Source: Streptomyces halobius
GTDB lineage: Bacteria; Actinomycetota; Actinomycetes; Streptomycetales; Streptomycetaceae
Length of the DNA stretch: 64,000 nucleotides
Direction: 5' to 3'
NCBI RefSeq assembly: GCF_023277745.1
Contig: NZ_CP086322.1
Location: 310,001 to 374,000 of the forward strand
Shown here: positions 34,231 through 43,933 of the stretch, one piece after another
Layout: the number at the start of each line of letters is the position of its first letter
Position numbering within the stretch: the stretch's first letter is position 1
The notes under the pieces: model-generated
What the model was told of the DNA's origin: nothing
Database searches by the model: none
Seen by the model: only the letters and a program-made list of their open reading frames with translations
Made by a program: the position numbers and the translations under genes

Positions 34231-36668
34231 AGTGGCCCTTCAAGAAGCAGCCCACGCAGCCGCAGGCACCTGAGCCCGATGCCCTCCCCCACACCGAGGC
34301 ATCGGGGACGCGGTCCATCGCGATCGACACCGGCGGCGGCGATTTCCTGGGGACCGCCCTGACCGGGGACAACGCCACGGCCGTTCAGCTGCCGCCCGAG
34401 GCGCTCGTCCCCGCGGCCGATCTCCAGGCCCCACCAGGGCTGGACAACCTGCCGGTACGCCCGGATACGTTCGTGGGCCGCGCCCGCGAACTGGAGCGGC
34501 TAGACGCCGCACTCTCCTGTGCAGGCCAAACGGTCATCCAGGCGGTACACGGCCTCGGCGGGATCGGCAAGAGCACCCTGGCCGCGCACTGGGCCGCCAC
34601 CCGCCCCCACGGCCACGCCCCGGTCCGGTGGATCAACGCCGACAGCTCCGCCACCGTCCAGCAGGGCCTGGCCGGCCTCGCCACCGCCCTGCAACCCGCC
34701 CTGGCCAAAGCTCTGACCGCCGAGGCACTCGCCGAACGCGCCGCGCAGTGGCTGGCCACCCACACCGGCTGGCTGATCGTCCTGGACAACGTCAACGATC
34801 CCGCCGATATCACCGGCCTGCTCGCCCGCGCCCGAAGCGGACGCTTCCTGATCACCAGCCGGCTCGCCACCGCCTGGACCAACGCCACCACCGTGCTCCG
34901 CCTGGACATCCTGGACCCGGACGAGTCCCTGGACCTGTTCACCTGCATCACCACCGCCCAGCACCCCGAACGGGACCTGGACGGCGCCGCCGAGTTGTGC
35001 AAAGAACTCGGCCACCTGCCCCTGGCCATCGAACAGGCGGCCGCCTACCTCGCGCAGAACCCGCTCACCACCCCCCGCGCCTACCTGCACCTGCTCGTCG
35101 AGCACCCGGCGGCGATGTACCGCCACGGCGCAGCCACCACCCCGGCCGAACGCACCATCGCCCGCATCTGGAACATCACCCTCGACCGCATCACCGAACT
35201 CCAGCCCCAAGCCGCCGACCTGCTGCGCACCCTGGCCTGGTACGCCCCCGAGAACGTTCCCACCACCCTGACCGGCCCCGCCGACCCACCCACGCGCAAC
35301 GCCGCGCTCGGCCTCCTGACCGCCTACAACATGATCACCCCCGACCTCGCCACCGGCACCCTGGCCGTCCACCGGCTCGTCCAGGCCCTCGCCCGCACCC
35401 CCGACCCCGATGACCCCCACCGCCCCCCCACACTCATCCACCAGGCTCGTGAACAAGCCACCGCCAACCTGCACACCGCCCTGCCCACCACCTGGGACAC
35501 CCCCGCCACCTGGCCCACCTGGCGCACCCTGCTCCCCCACATCGACGCCCTCACCGACCACACCACCCACGACACCGACACCCCCACCACCGCAGACATC
35601 CTCAACCGCACCGGAGCCTTCCTGGACAGCCAGGGCCAGCCCGCCCGCGCCGTCACACACCTCCACCGCGCCCTCACCGACCGCGTGCGGGTGCTGGGCG
35701 AGGACCACCCCGACACCCTGGCCTCCCGCAACAACCTCGCCGGCGCCTACCGGGCGGCGGGGGACCTGGGCCGGGCGATCGAGCTGTACGAGCAGACCCT
35801 CACCGACCGCGTGCGGGTGCTGGGCGAGGACCACCCCGACACCCTGGCCTCCCGCAACAACCTCGCCTGCGCCTACGAGTCGGCGGGGGACCTGGGCCGG
35901 GCGATCGAGCTGTACGAGCAGACCCTCACCGACCGCGTGCGGGTGCTGGGCGAGGACCACCCCGACACCCTGATCTCCCGCAACAACCTCGCCTACGCCT
36001 ACGAGTCGGCGGGGGACCTGGGCCGGGCGATCCCGCTGTACGAGCAAACTCTCACCGACAGCGTGCGGGTGCTGGGCGAGGACCACCCCTCCACTCTGAT
36101 CTTCCGCAACAACCTCGCCGGTGCCTACCGGGCGGCGGGGGACCTGGGCCGGGCGATCGAGCTGGACGAGCAGACCCTCACCGACCGCGTGCGGGTGCTG
36201 GGCGAGGACCACCCCGACACCCTGACCTCCCGCAACAACCTCGCCTACGCCTACCAGTCGGCGGGGGACCTGGGCCGGGCGATCCCGCTGTACGAGCAAA
36301 CCCTCACCGACAGCGTGCGGGTGCTGGGCGAGGACCACCCCGACACCCTGGCCTCCCGCAACAACCTCGCCTACGCCTACGAGTCGGCGGGGGACCTGGG
36401 CCGGGCGATCGAGCTGTACGAGCAGACCCTCACCGACCGCGTGCGGGTGCTGGGCGAGGACCACCCCTCCACCCTGGCCTCCCGCAACCGCCTCGCCGGC
36501 GCCTACGAGTCGGCGGGGGACCTGGGGCGGGCGATCGAGCTGTACGAGCAGACCCTCACCGACAGCGTGCGGGTGCTGGGCGAGGACCACCCAATGACAG
36601 GAACCGTCCGAAGCAATCTCGCTCATGCCGTCGCCGAACGCGACGGCGGCGAAACCGGGCAGCTCTGA
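34227..36668 (+). CDS. STAND NTPase (NB-ARC) with C-terminal TPR repeats
   Basis: 813 residues. Residues 25-48 carry the shared SIAI...TGD motif. The NTPase domain follows FVGRARELERLDAAL: Walker A GLGGIGKST (109-117), Walker B WLIVLDNVND (182-191), arginine-type sensor TSRLATAW (210) and GHLPLAIEQ (262-270). After a winged-helix region (about 310-400) there are eight TPR units of 42 residues (about 483-790) of kinesin-light-chain type. STAND proteins oligomerise when a signal binds the repeats and then activate an effector; many bacterial ones are antiphage. Here no effector domain is visible, so the partner membrane protein may supply it. Function not shown. Confidence 0.88.
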   Translation: MKWPFKKQPTQPQAPEPDALPHTEASGTRSIAIDTGGGDFLGTALTGDNATAVQLPPEALVPAADLQAPPGLDNLPVRPDTFVGRARELERLDAALSCAGQTVIQAVHGLGGIGKSTLAAHWAATRPHGHAPVRWINADSSATVQQGLAGLATALQPALAKALTAEALAERAAQWLATHTGWLIVLDNVNDPADITGLLARARSGRFLITSRLATAWTNATTVLRLDILDPDESLDLFTCITTAQHPERDLDGAAELCKELGHLPLAIEQAAAYLAQNPLTTPRAYLHLLVEHPAAMYRHGAATTPAERTIARIWNITLDRITELQPQAADLLRTLAWYAPENVPTTLTGPADPPTRNAALGLLTAYNMITPDLATGTLAVHRLVQALARTPDPDDPHRPPTLIHQAREQATANLHTALPTTWDTPATWPTWRTLLPHIDALTDHTTHDTDTPTTADILNRTGAFLDSQGQPARAVTHLHRALTDRVRVLGEDHPDTLASRNNLAGAYRAAGDLGRAIELYEQTLTDRVRVLGEDHPDTLASRNNLACAYESAGDLGRAIELYEQTLTDRVRVLGEDHPDTLISRNNLAYAYESAGDLGRAIPLYEQTLTDSVRVLGEDHPSTLIFRNNLAGAYRAAGDLGRAIELDEQTLTDRVRVLGEDHPDTLTSRNNLAYAYQSAGDLGRAIPLYEQTLTDSVRVLGEDHPDTLASRNNLAYAYESAGDLGRAIELYEQTLTDRVRVLGEDHPSTLASRNRLAGAYESAGDLGRAIELYEQTLTDSVRVLGEDHPMTGTVRSNLAHAVAERDGGETGQL
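35673..36590 (+). repeat. 126-base tandem repeat (eight units, last partial) encoding TPRs
   Basis: Units begin at 35673, 35799, 35925, 36051, 36177, 36303, 36429 and 36555, exactly 126 bases apart, each starting CTCACCGAC. They are nearly identical in DNA, not only in protein; variation is concentrated in a few codons (ELYEQ/PLYEQ, RAAGD/ESAGD, DTLAS/STLIF). Confidence 0.95.
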
Positions 36669-36825
36669 CCCCTGTGTCACAAGCAACACCGAGAGGCGAC
36701 CACCGCGGCGCATGGCGAAAACGAAGACTGACCCGCCCGCACAGCCACAACGAGGTCGGCCAGCTCAACCCGGGTGTCAAATCATGTGACCGCAAACTGC
36801 ACTCGCTGCATGGCTCCTACTCGAC
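36669..36825. other. Spacer between STAND gene and IS21 remnant
   Basis: Nothing supported. Confidence 0.3.
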
Positions 36826-37194
36826 CCCGGATTCCGCACGGTCAAAGCGGCGTTGGAGTCGGTGTGGCCTGAGCCCCGGAAGAGACCGCGGCCCCGCGGG
36901 ACGCGGCTGGATGCGTACAAGCCGTTGATCGACCAGATGCTGCGGGTTGACCTGGACGCCCCGCGCAAGCAGCGGCACACCGTCAAGAGGATCTTCGACC
37001 GGCTGGTCGACGAACACGCGGCACAAGGGGTGACCTATCCGATGGTCCGGGCCTATGTCGCCGACAGGCGCCCGACCTTCGCGCCCCCAAAATGCGTACG
37101 GACGAACGCCCCTAAGGCCGTGTCCTACGTGGTGGGGCGGAAACTCGTCACGCCCTTCGAACACGCCGCAAGGCAGGCGCTCGCGCCCGCGTGA
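36826..37194 (+). pseudogene. IstA (IS21 transposase) fragment
   Basis: Frame reads RTVKAALESVWPEPRKRPRP, LDAYKPLIDQMLRVDLDAPR KQRHTVKRIFDRLVDEH, VTYPMVRAYVADRRPTFAPP: the DNA-binding N-terminal part of IS21 transposases. After that it departs from the family and stops; the DDE catalytic domain is missing. No IS21 left end is seen upstream. Confidence 0.75.
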
Positions 37195-37361
37195 GATCGA
37201 CATGGTCAGGCATGAACCGACGTCAGGCCGCGCATGGACGGAGGGCCACGCACTTCTAGACGGAAGTTATGCCCTCCTGGACGGAAGACGGATGCCCGAC
37301 CGCCGACGGTCGCTCTAACGTCGACCGGACCGATGACGACTCGGCCCCCCAAAGGATCCTC
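37195..37361. other. Upstream region of the membrane-protein gene
   Basis: No gene. Contains three close CTAGACGGAAG/CTGGACGGAAG repeats at 37255-37290. Confidence 0.4.
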
Positions 37362-38378
37362 ATGCCCGTAATATCCGCTCCCGCCGCGCTGCCGCGGTCT
37401 CGGTACCGCTGGGCGGCCGTGGCCGGCCTGCTGGTGCTGTCCCCGATCAGCGCGGAGTACCTCATCGGCTACGGCGAGAGCACTGGTCGGCCGCTGGAGC
37501 TGCTGGCGGGCCTGCTCATCCTCGCGCCGCTCTACGGAACTGTCGCGGTGCTCATCCGTGAGATCACTCGGCGCACCGGTGGCGGCTGGCCGATGATCCT
37601 GCTGTTGAGCGCGGCCTTCGGGGTGATCCAGGCTGGCTTGATCGATCAGAGCCTGTTCGATCATCAGGTCGACGCCGATGGCCCCGACTGGGCGACCCAG
37701 GCGCTGGTCACCCTCATCCCGGGCCTGGGGGTCGATGCGGCGAGCTTGCTGAACTATGTCGGGGGGCATGTGATCTGGAGTTTCGCCGCTCCGATCGCGG
37801 TGGTCGAATCGTGTGCCCCGCGCATCGCGAACAGGCGGTGGCTGGGCCCCGTCGGCATCGGCGTCATGGTGCTGCTGTGGGCGCTGAGCGCCGTGCTGGT
37901 CCACAACGACACGGCAGCGGACTCCACCGCCGGCCCGGCGCAGCTGATCGGCGCCGCAGTGGTCGCCATCGCCCTGATCGCCGCCGCGTTCACCCTCCGG
38001 CCTGCGAGGACCCAGTCGCAGGCGAAGGCGCCGTCGTGGTGGCTGGTCGGCGGTGTCACAGGGATCGCATGGTGTGCCAGTCAGCTGCTGCCGGCGACCT
38101 GGGCGGGGGTGGCGGTGAACGTTGTCGCCATGGTCGTACTCGGCTGGCTACTGCTGCGCTGGTCGCGCCGCCAGGGCTGGGGCCGCCGGCACGTACTGGC
38201 CGCTGCGGGCAGTGCTCTCGTCGTCCGTGCCGGGCTGTCCTTCCTGGTCGAACCGCTCGGCGGCAACGTGGATGGCATGGTGAAGTACGCGGTCAACGCC
38301 GCGATGCTCGGTGGTGTCGCCGCCCTTCTCCTCATGGCCGCCCACCGTCTGCGTCGACAGGAGCCAAGCGCATGCTGA
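37362..38378 (+). CDS. Polytopic membrane protein
   Basis: 338 residues from ATG 37362. Nine or ten helices, for example RWAAVAGLLVLSPISAEYLI, LELLAGLLILAPLYGTVAVL, WPMILLLSAAFGVIQAGLID, ALIAAAF-type and MVVLGWLLLRW. There are conserved-looking polar residues in the helices (SAEYLIGYGES, REITRR, DQSLFDH). No known transporter or CPBP signature. Its stop overlaps the next gene's ATG (38372), so they are expressed together. Confidence 0.7.
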   Translation: MPVISAPAALPRSRYRWAAVAGLLVLSPISAEYLIGYGESTGRPLELLAGLLILAPLYGTVAVLIREITRRTGGGWPMILLLSAAFGVIQAGLIDQSLFDHQVDADGPDWATQALVTLIPGLGVDAASLLNYVGGHVIWSFAAPIAVVESCAPRIANRRWLGPVGIGVMVLLWALSAVLVHNDTAADSTAGPAQLIGAAVVAIALIAAAFTLRPARTQSQAKAPSWWLVGGVTGIAWCASQLLPATWAGVAVNVVAMVVLGWLLLRWSRRQGWGRRHVLAAAGSALVVRAGLSFLVEPLGGNVDGMVKYAVNAAMLGGVAALLLMAAHRLRRQEPSAC

Positions 38379-39340
38379 CCGTCCGCGGCATCTCCTACCT
38401 GGTAGGCGAGGCAACCACCGATGACGTACGGCGGGACATGGAGGTCATCGCCCGGGATCTGCACTGCACCACGGTGATGCTCATCGGGGACGGGAAGCGG
38501 TTGATCGATGCCGCCCGCACCGCCCTCGAGTCCGGTCGCGGCGTCTACATCCGGCCCCACGTTCCCGAGCTGTCTCAGCCCAAGCTGCTGGAGCACCTGG
38601 ACGCCGTCGCCGAGGCGGCCGAAGAACTTCGCCGGGAACACCCGGACCGGGTGACGCTCCTGGTCGGCAGCGAGTTCTCCCACACCGTGCCCGGCATCGT
38701 CCCCGGACCTCGCTCGTTCCTGCGCCTGAAGCTCATCGTGCGTTTCCACCGCCTGCTGCGGCGCAGGATCGACCGGCGGCTCCACCGGCTGCTCACCACC
38801 GCCGTAACCACCGCGCGGCGCCGCTTCGGCGGGCCGGTCACCTACTCCGCGGCCGGGTGGGAACACGTCGACTGGTCGCTGTTCGACGTGGTCGGCGCCA
38901 GCCTCTACCGCTCCGGCCGCAACCACACCACCTACGCAGACCGCCTACGCAGCCTGGTTCGCGACCACGACAAGCCCGTCGTCATCACCGAGTTCGGATG
39001 CGGTGCCTTCACCGGAGCCGACCAGCGGGGAGCCGGTTCCTTCTGGATCGTCAACTGGTTCGCCGTACCCCCGCGCATCCGCGGCGACCACCCCCGCGAC
39101 GAGTCCGTCCAGGCCCGCTACCTCAGTGAACTCATCGACCAGTACGACGCGGAGGGCGTGCACGGCTGCTTCGTATTCACCTTCGCCATGCCCGACTTCC
39201 CGCATCACCACGACCCTCGTCTCGACCTCGACAAGGCCGGCTTCGGGGTCGTGGCGGTGACCGGCGACGGTGCATGCAGCCCCAAGGAGGCGTTCCACGA
39301 GGTCGCGCGGCGCTACGGCGACATAGCGATGGAGGAATGA
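38372..39340 (+). CDS. TIM-barrel glycoside-hydrolase-like protein
   Basis: 322 residues from ATG 38372, overlapping the upstream stop. The pattern is a beta/alpha barrel: MLTVRGISYLVGEATTDDVR, VYIRPHVPELSQPKLLEHL, VTLLVGSEFSHTVPGIVPG, DWSLFDVVGASLYRS, KPVVITEFGCGAFTG and VHGCFVFTFAMPDFPHHHDP. The Glu of ITEFG (strand 7) and the Glu of GSEFS are where clan GH-A enzymes keep their nucleophile and acid/base. No signal peptide, so cytoplasmic. Homologues in Streptomyces are often labelled abortive infection proteins, as I recall without experimental proof. Confidence 0.65.
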   Translation: MLTVRGISYLVGEATTDDVRRDMEVIARDLHCTTVMLIGDGKRLIDAARTALESGRGVYIRPHVPELSQPKLLEHLDAVAEAAEELRREHPDRVTLLVGSEFSHTVPGIVPGPRSFLRLKLIVRFHRLLRRRIDRRLHRLLTTAVTTARRRFGGPVTYSAAGWEHVDWSLFDVVGASLYRSGRNHTTYADRLRSLVRDHDKPVVITEFGCGAFTGADQRGAGSFWIVNWFAVPPRIRGDHPRDESVQARYLSELIDQYDAEGVHGCFVFTFAMPDFPHHHDPRLDLDKAGFGVVAVTGDGACSPKEAFHEVARRYGDIAMEE

Positions 39341-39540
39341 CCGAGTGAGCGGAGCGGCCAGGCATCCAACACCGAACCCCCGAATGAGCCACGCAAGCAC
39401 CGCACCTCAAACCGGATCCAAGACCAACCTCGCAGCGGCATCTGGAGCACCAGCGTTGCTACTTCTCATCGACATTTTTGAGCCCTGTGATCGCTAAGTG
39501 CTGCCCAAAACTGACCGCTCTCATCCAATCGAGGCGTTTA
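39341..39540. other. Left flank of the Tn7-like element
   Basis: No gene. It may contain the outermost transposon end. Confidence 0.3.
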
Positions 39541-39587
39541 CTCAGCGAACCCAGTCGTTTTGCCTTCCGTCTCAGCGAACCTAGTCG
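39541..39587 (+). repeat. Left-end TnsB-binding repeats
   Basis: Two 17-base direct repeats, 30 bases apart, differing at one position. The second ends 28 bases before the TnsA start. Confidence 0.75.
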
Positions 39588-39614
39588 TGCGGGTGATCGT
39601 GCTGGGGGTGGCGG

Positions 39615-40367
39615 GTGGCTGTACCTGCTGGGGTGGATCTTGCGGAGCCGTACGTCGAGTTGTCGTACGTGGACGCCGTACGGGAGCGTCGCCGGCGTCC
39701 GTTGCTGGACTGTGTGACGGCCCAGTTCGAGGACGTCGCTCCGGTGCGGCCGTTTCGCTGGTCACGGGGTGAGCGTCACTTCGCGGGCTGGTACTGGGCG
39801 GCCACGACCGGGCAACACGTTGGCTTCGAATCGTGGTTGGAGCGTGACAGGCTCCTGCTGATGGACTTCGATCCTGAGGTGATGGGGATCGCCTCGCAGC
39901 CGTTCTGGCTGCACTGGCACGACGGCGAACGGGAGCGTCGACACGCCCCGGACTATTTCGTGCGCCGCGCGGACGGCTCGGCGGTGGTCGTCGATGTTCG
40001 TGCGGACGAGCGGATCGAGCCGAAGGACGCCGAAGCGTTCGAGGTGACGAGCCTGGCCTGTTCCCAGGCCGGGTGGAGGTTCGAGCGGGTCGGGGTGCCA
40101 GATGCTGTGCTGCTGGCGAATGTCCGGTGGCTGTCGCGCTACCGGCACCCCCGCTGCCTCAACGGCCCGGTCGCGGACCGGCTCCGGGAGCTCTTTGCGG
40201 CCCCAAGGCCGTTGATGGCCGGGGCAGATGCGGCAGGCGATCGGCTGGCAACGCTGGCCGTGCTGTTTCACCTTCTCTGGCTCCAGGAACTGACCGCCGA
40301 GGCGATGTCGACCGAGCTGATGGGACCACGCACGGTTGTGAGCCTGGCTGATGGAGGTGCCCAGTGA
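39615..40367 (+). CDS. tnsA: TnsA-like transposon endonuclease subunit
   Basis: 250 residues, GTG start. In Tn7-like elements TnsA cuts the 5' ends of the transposon. The endonuclease fold shows HVGFESWLERDRLLLMDFDP (catalytic Glu), RRHAPDYFVRRADGS (catalytic Asp) and AVVVDVRADERI, where the usual Lys of D-x-K is Arg. This variant is common in actinobacterial members as far as I recall. Gene looks intact and ends in an ATG overlap with the transposase gene. Confidence 0.85.
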   Translation: MAVPAGVDLAEPYVELSYVDAVRERRRRPLLDCVTAQFEDVAPVRPFRWSRGERHFAGWYWAATTGQHVGFESWLERDRLLLMDFDPEVMGIASQPFWLHWHDGERERRHAPDYFVRRADGSAVVVDVRADERIEPKDAEAFEVTSLACSQAGWRFERVGVPDAVLLANVRWLSRYRHPRCLNGPVADRLRELFAAPRPLMAGADAAGDRLATLAVLFHLLWLQELTAEAMSTELMGPRTVVSLADGGAQ

Positions 40368-42223
40368 CCGGCAAAAGGCGGGTGCCGCCGACGGCTCGGA
40401 TCGCGGAGTTTCCTGAGACGGCCGCTGAACAGGCTCGCTGGTGGGAGAGGCACATCCTGGAAGTCTTGGACGGCCTGCCACCGGATGCCGCGGAAGGGGC
40501 GAAGCCGCGGCCGGAGTTCGATCCGAAACAGCACTCGCTGGCTCAGCGCGAACGAGCCAAGGCAGCGGAACTGACGGCGGCCGGGCACCGGATGTCGCCC
40601 AGTGGCATCAAGCAGAGACGCCAGCGTTACCAGCGAGACGGGCTGGTCGGACTGGTGGATGGCCGGTCGGCGAAGCAGATGCCGGCCTTCGGGCACGTCG
40701 ACCCGGCGGTGGTGGAGGCGATGCAGCAGGCGATCGCCGAGACTGCCGACGCGTCGTCCAGGACCATCGGGTTCATCATCTGGCGGACCAAGCAGATTCT
40801 CGCCGACTGCGAGACCGCCGCCGTTGAGCTGCCGTCGCGGGCCACGCTCTATCGGTTGTTCGACAAGCTGGCCGCGGGCACCCATGCCACCGGGTCGGCC
40901 CGCACGCGTCGTTCGATCAACGCAAGACCCTCAGGACCGTTCGGCGAAGTGCCGGCCAGTGCACCAGGCGAGTTGATGCAGATCGACTCCACCCCCCTGG
41001 ACGTCCTGGTGCGGCTGGACGACGGGATCGCCGAAAACGTCGAGCTGACAGCCATGGTCGACATTGCCACGAGGTCGATTACCGCAGCGGTGCTACGGCC
41101 CACCACGAAAGCTGCGGACGCCTCCGCCCTGCTGGCCCGCAGCGTCACCCCGGAGGCAATGCGTCCAGGCTGGTCAGACGCCTTGCGGATGTCCCGGTCG
41201 GTGCTGCCGCACCGGCGGCTGCTGAGCATTGACGAGCGCCTGGAGCACGCGGCGGCCCGGCCGGTGATCGTGCCGGAGACGATCGTCTGCGACCACGGCA
41301 AAGTGTTCGTCTCCCACAACTTCCGGGCGTCCTGCCGCTATCTGGGCATCAACCTGCAACCTGCCCACAAGGCAACACCCACCGACAAGGGCACGATCGA
41401 GAAAACCCTGGGCTCAGTGGCCACGCTGTTCGCCCAGTTCGTCGCGGGTTGCACCGGCTCGACCACGGATCGCCGCGGTCGGCGGCTGGAAGACGGAAGG
41501 CTGTGGTCGCTGCCCTAACTCCAGAGGGTCATCGCCGTGTGGCAGACCAGGCCCCATGACGGACTACGCGATCCGGAGGCACCGACGCGGGCGTTCTCGC
41601 CGAACGAGAAGTACCTAACACTGCTTGAGTCCTGCGGCTATATCCCCGTCCCGCTGAGCGGCGAAGACTACGTCGAGCTGCTGCCTGAACGCTGGCAGGC
41701 GATCAACTCCTATGGCATCCGGATCAAGCGCCGCACCTATGACAGCCCAGAACTGACCCCATTGCGCCGCCAGCACTCGGGGGTGGCGGCGAAGAAGGGA
41801 TTGTGGGAGATCCACCACGACCCCTACGACATCTCCCGGATCTGGGTACGCGACCGCCGCCGCAACCGGTGGATCACCCTGTTCTGGAAACACCTTCACC
41901 GCGTCGGCGTCCCGTTCGGCGAGCTGGCCTGGGACCGGGCCTGCGAGCAGGTCCCCAGCGGCACCGAGGAACAGATCGCCGATGCCGCCGCTGCCCTGCT
42001 TCGGCGAGCCCACGACGGCCCGGCCGAGGAGAAGGACCGCCCGGCCAAGCGGTCCCGGCGGGACCGTCGTGTCGCCGCCCGCACCCGGGCAACCGCCGCT
42101 GACCGGCCGATCCCCGAGGCGCCTGCCGGGCCACCGCACGACGAGGAAGCAGACACCCATCTCGCCGAAGTCATCCCGCTGGGCCTGTTCGATCCGCTCG
42201 CCAACCCCTGGAAGCGCCCGTGA
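40364..42223 (+). pseudogene. tnsB: TnsB-like DDE transposase split by an in-frame stop
   Basis: Start GTG 40364, coupled to tnsA. N-terminal HTH (HRMSPSGIKQRRQRYQRDGL), then the retroviral-integrase domain with D208 in MQIDSTPLD, D310 in TIVCDHGKV and E346 in TDKGTIEKTL. TAA at 41516-41518 follows residue 384. The same frame continues without a break as IAVWQTRPHDGLRDPEAPTR and SGVAAKKGLWEIHHDPYDIS, the Mu-type C-terminal domain needed to contact the other subunits, to 42223. One base change explains it. A second start inside the tail (41537) could express a 228-residue fragment. Confidence 0.88.
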
Positions 42224-43268
42224 CCATCTCAGTGCCGGCATCCCAACACACCACGCTGCAGGAGGCGGATGCCCACGCCGGCCGGCAGCTCACCACCTTG
42301 GAAGGGTGGCGGAAGTTCGTCGCCAGTTCGCCCGAGCCCCCAGTTCTACTTCCCCCGGACGAGTTGCAGAGGCTGTCCCCGACAGATCGGGACCTCTACG
42401 ACGAGGCCCGCCTCGATCATCACGCTCGCATGCTCGTGGTCGCCACCTCATTCGTCGAGAAGACCGTGACCTGCGGCCGACGGCTCGTTCTGCTCAACCG
42501 GCATGCGATCAGCGCACGCCGCGGGCTGATCGTCTCCGGCCTGCCCGGCACCGGCAGACCATCGCCATCACCCAGCTCGGACGCGCCCACGAACTCCTCG
42601 ACCGGGCCCGGCATCCGAATGTCCCGGACCGCATCCCGGTCCTCTACATCACCGTTCCCCCAGCCGCGACCGCTCGCATGGCCGCCGCGGAGTTCGCCCG
42701 CTTCCTGGGCCTGCCCATCCGGTCCCGACTGAACATGACCGACATCATCGAGGCGGTGGTCGGCGTCTGCACCGACACCCGCACCGGCCTGGTGCTCGTC
42801 GACGAGATCCACAACATCTCGCAGACCACCCGGTCCGGCGCCGAAGTCTCGGACACCTTGAAGTACTTCTCCGAGCGCATTCCCGCGACGTTCGTCTATG
42901 CGGGCATCGGCGTTGAGGACAGCGAGCTTCTGGCCGGCACCCGCGGAGCCCAGATCGCAGGCCGCTTCACGCTCGTCCCCACCCGCCCATTCCCTTACGG
43001 CCCCGAGTGGAAAGGGCTGGTCGCGACCCTGGAGAACACACTCCTGCTGCACGATCACCCACCCGGCAGTCTGGTCAAACTCGACCGCTATCTCCACAAA
43101 CGGACCGACGGCATGATCGGGGCCCTGTCCCACGCGATCCGAGGAGCCGCGATCGACGCCATCCTCAGCGGCACCGAACGCGTGACGAAGGCGACGATCG
43201 ACGCGATCCCTCTGGACCACGCTGCAGAGACCGCGGCCTCTCCGCAGAAGAAGACGACCCGAGCATGA
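42220..43268 (+). pseudogene. tnsC: TnsC/TniB-like AAA ATPase, frameshift in Walker A
   Basis: The AAA+ regulator that recruits transposase to target. GTG 42220 overlaps the tnsB stop. The first frame reads to GLIVSGLPGTGR; one A is missing at 42556, so the Walker A lysine codon AAG became AG. In the next frame the protein continues TIAITQLGRAHELLD, with Walker B in TGLVLVDEIHN and sensor region TFVYAGIGVEDSELL, to 43268. Both halves are otherwise intact (about 349 residues when joined). Confidence 0.88.
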
Positions 43269-43933
43269 CCGATACTCCGGAACCACCACTGTCCCGGCTT
43301 CCCATCCAGGTCCGGCCGCGTCCTGGAGAACCCACCGACTCCTACATTCGACGCCTGGCCCACGCCAACCACCTCAAACCCAGCTACCTGCACGGCTTCC
43401 TCACCGGCTCGTCGAACTTGTTCGGGAAACCCCAACTCGAACGTCTCGCGGCACTGGCCGGACGCCCGCCCGAACTACTGGAACGAGTCCTGGCTGATTC
43501 CAGCCCACCCCGCCGACGGCGCAACCCCCGCCCAAGCCCCAAACCGCCCAAGAAGAACGACAAGCGAGAGCTCTACCAGCGCATCCGCCGCGATGCTGAA
43601 GCAGAAGCCCTCTCGGGCAGAGCCCTGGAAAAACGCCACAAGGTCACCTGGCGGACCGTCAAGGCTGCACTGGACGGACGCGACCCCCGCCCCCGCAAGC
43701 CGTTGCCTCGTCGACCAACCGCCCTCGACCCTGTCCGCCACCTCATCGACGCCATGATCGAGGCTGGAAACCGCCCCAGAGACATCTGGGCGCGACTCAT
43801 GGACGAGCACGAGACATCGATCTCCTACGGCATCATCAGGCGCTACGTCCAAGACCACACACCGCCACGTGAGCGGCGACCTCTCGTCTCAACCAATCCA
43901 ATCCGCCCAGGTCATCGGCTTCCAGCCGACTAA
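43265..43933 (+). CDS. tniQ: TniQ family target-selection protein
   Basis: 222 residues from ATG 43265 in an ATGA overlap. The N-terminus SRLPIQVRPRPGEPTDSYIR RLAHANHLK is the TniQ start; it is short, with a zinc-binding part missing. The C-terminal half resembles IS21-type helix-turn-helix sequence (SGRALEKRHKVTWRTVKAAL, ARLMDEHETSISYGIIRRYV). Its stop codon lies inside the right-end repeat. Confidence 0.75.
   Translation: MTDTPEPPLSRLPIQVRPRPGEPTDSYIRRLAHANHLKPSYLHGFLTGSSNLFGKPQLERLAALAGRPPELLERVLADSSPPRRRRNPRPSPKPPKKNDKRELYQRIRRDAEAEALSGRALEKRHKVTWRTVKAALDGRDPRPRKPLPRRPTALDPVRHLIDAMIEAGNRPRDIWARLMDEHETSISYGIIRRYVQDHTPPRERRPLVSTNPIRPGHRLPAD

Noticed and set aside
34500..36713. Long minus-strand open frame (737 codons) opposite the STAND gene
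   Set aside because: Gly/Val-rich mirror of the TPR repeats; exists because the coding strand has strong third-position GC bias and repeats. The + strand has clear domains.
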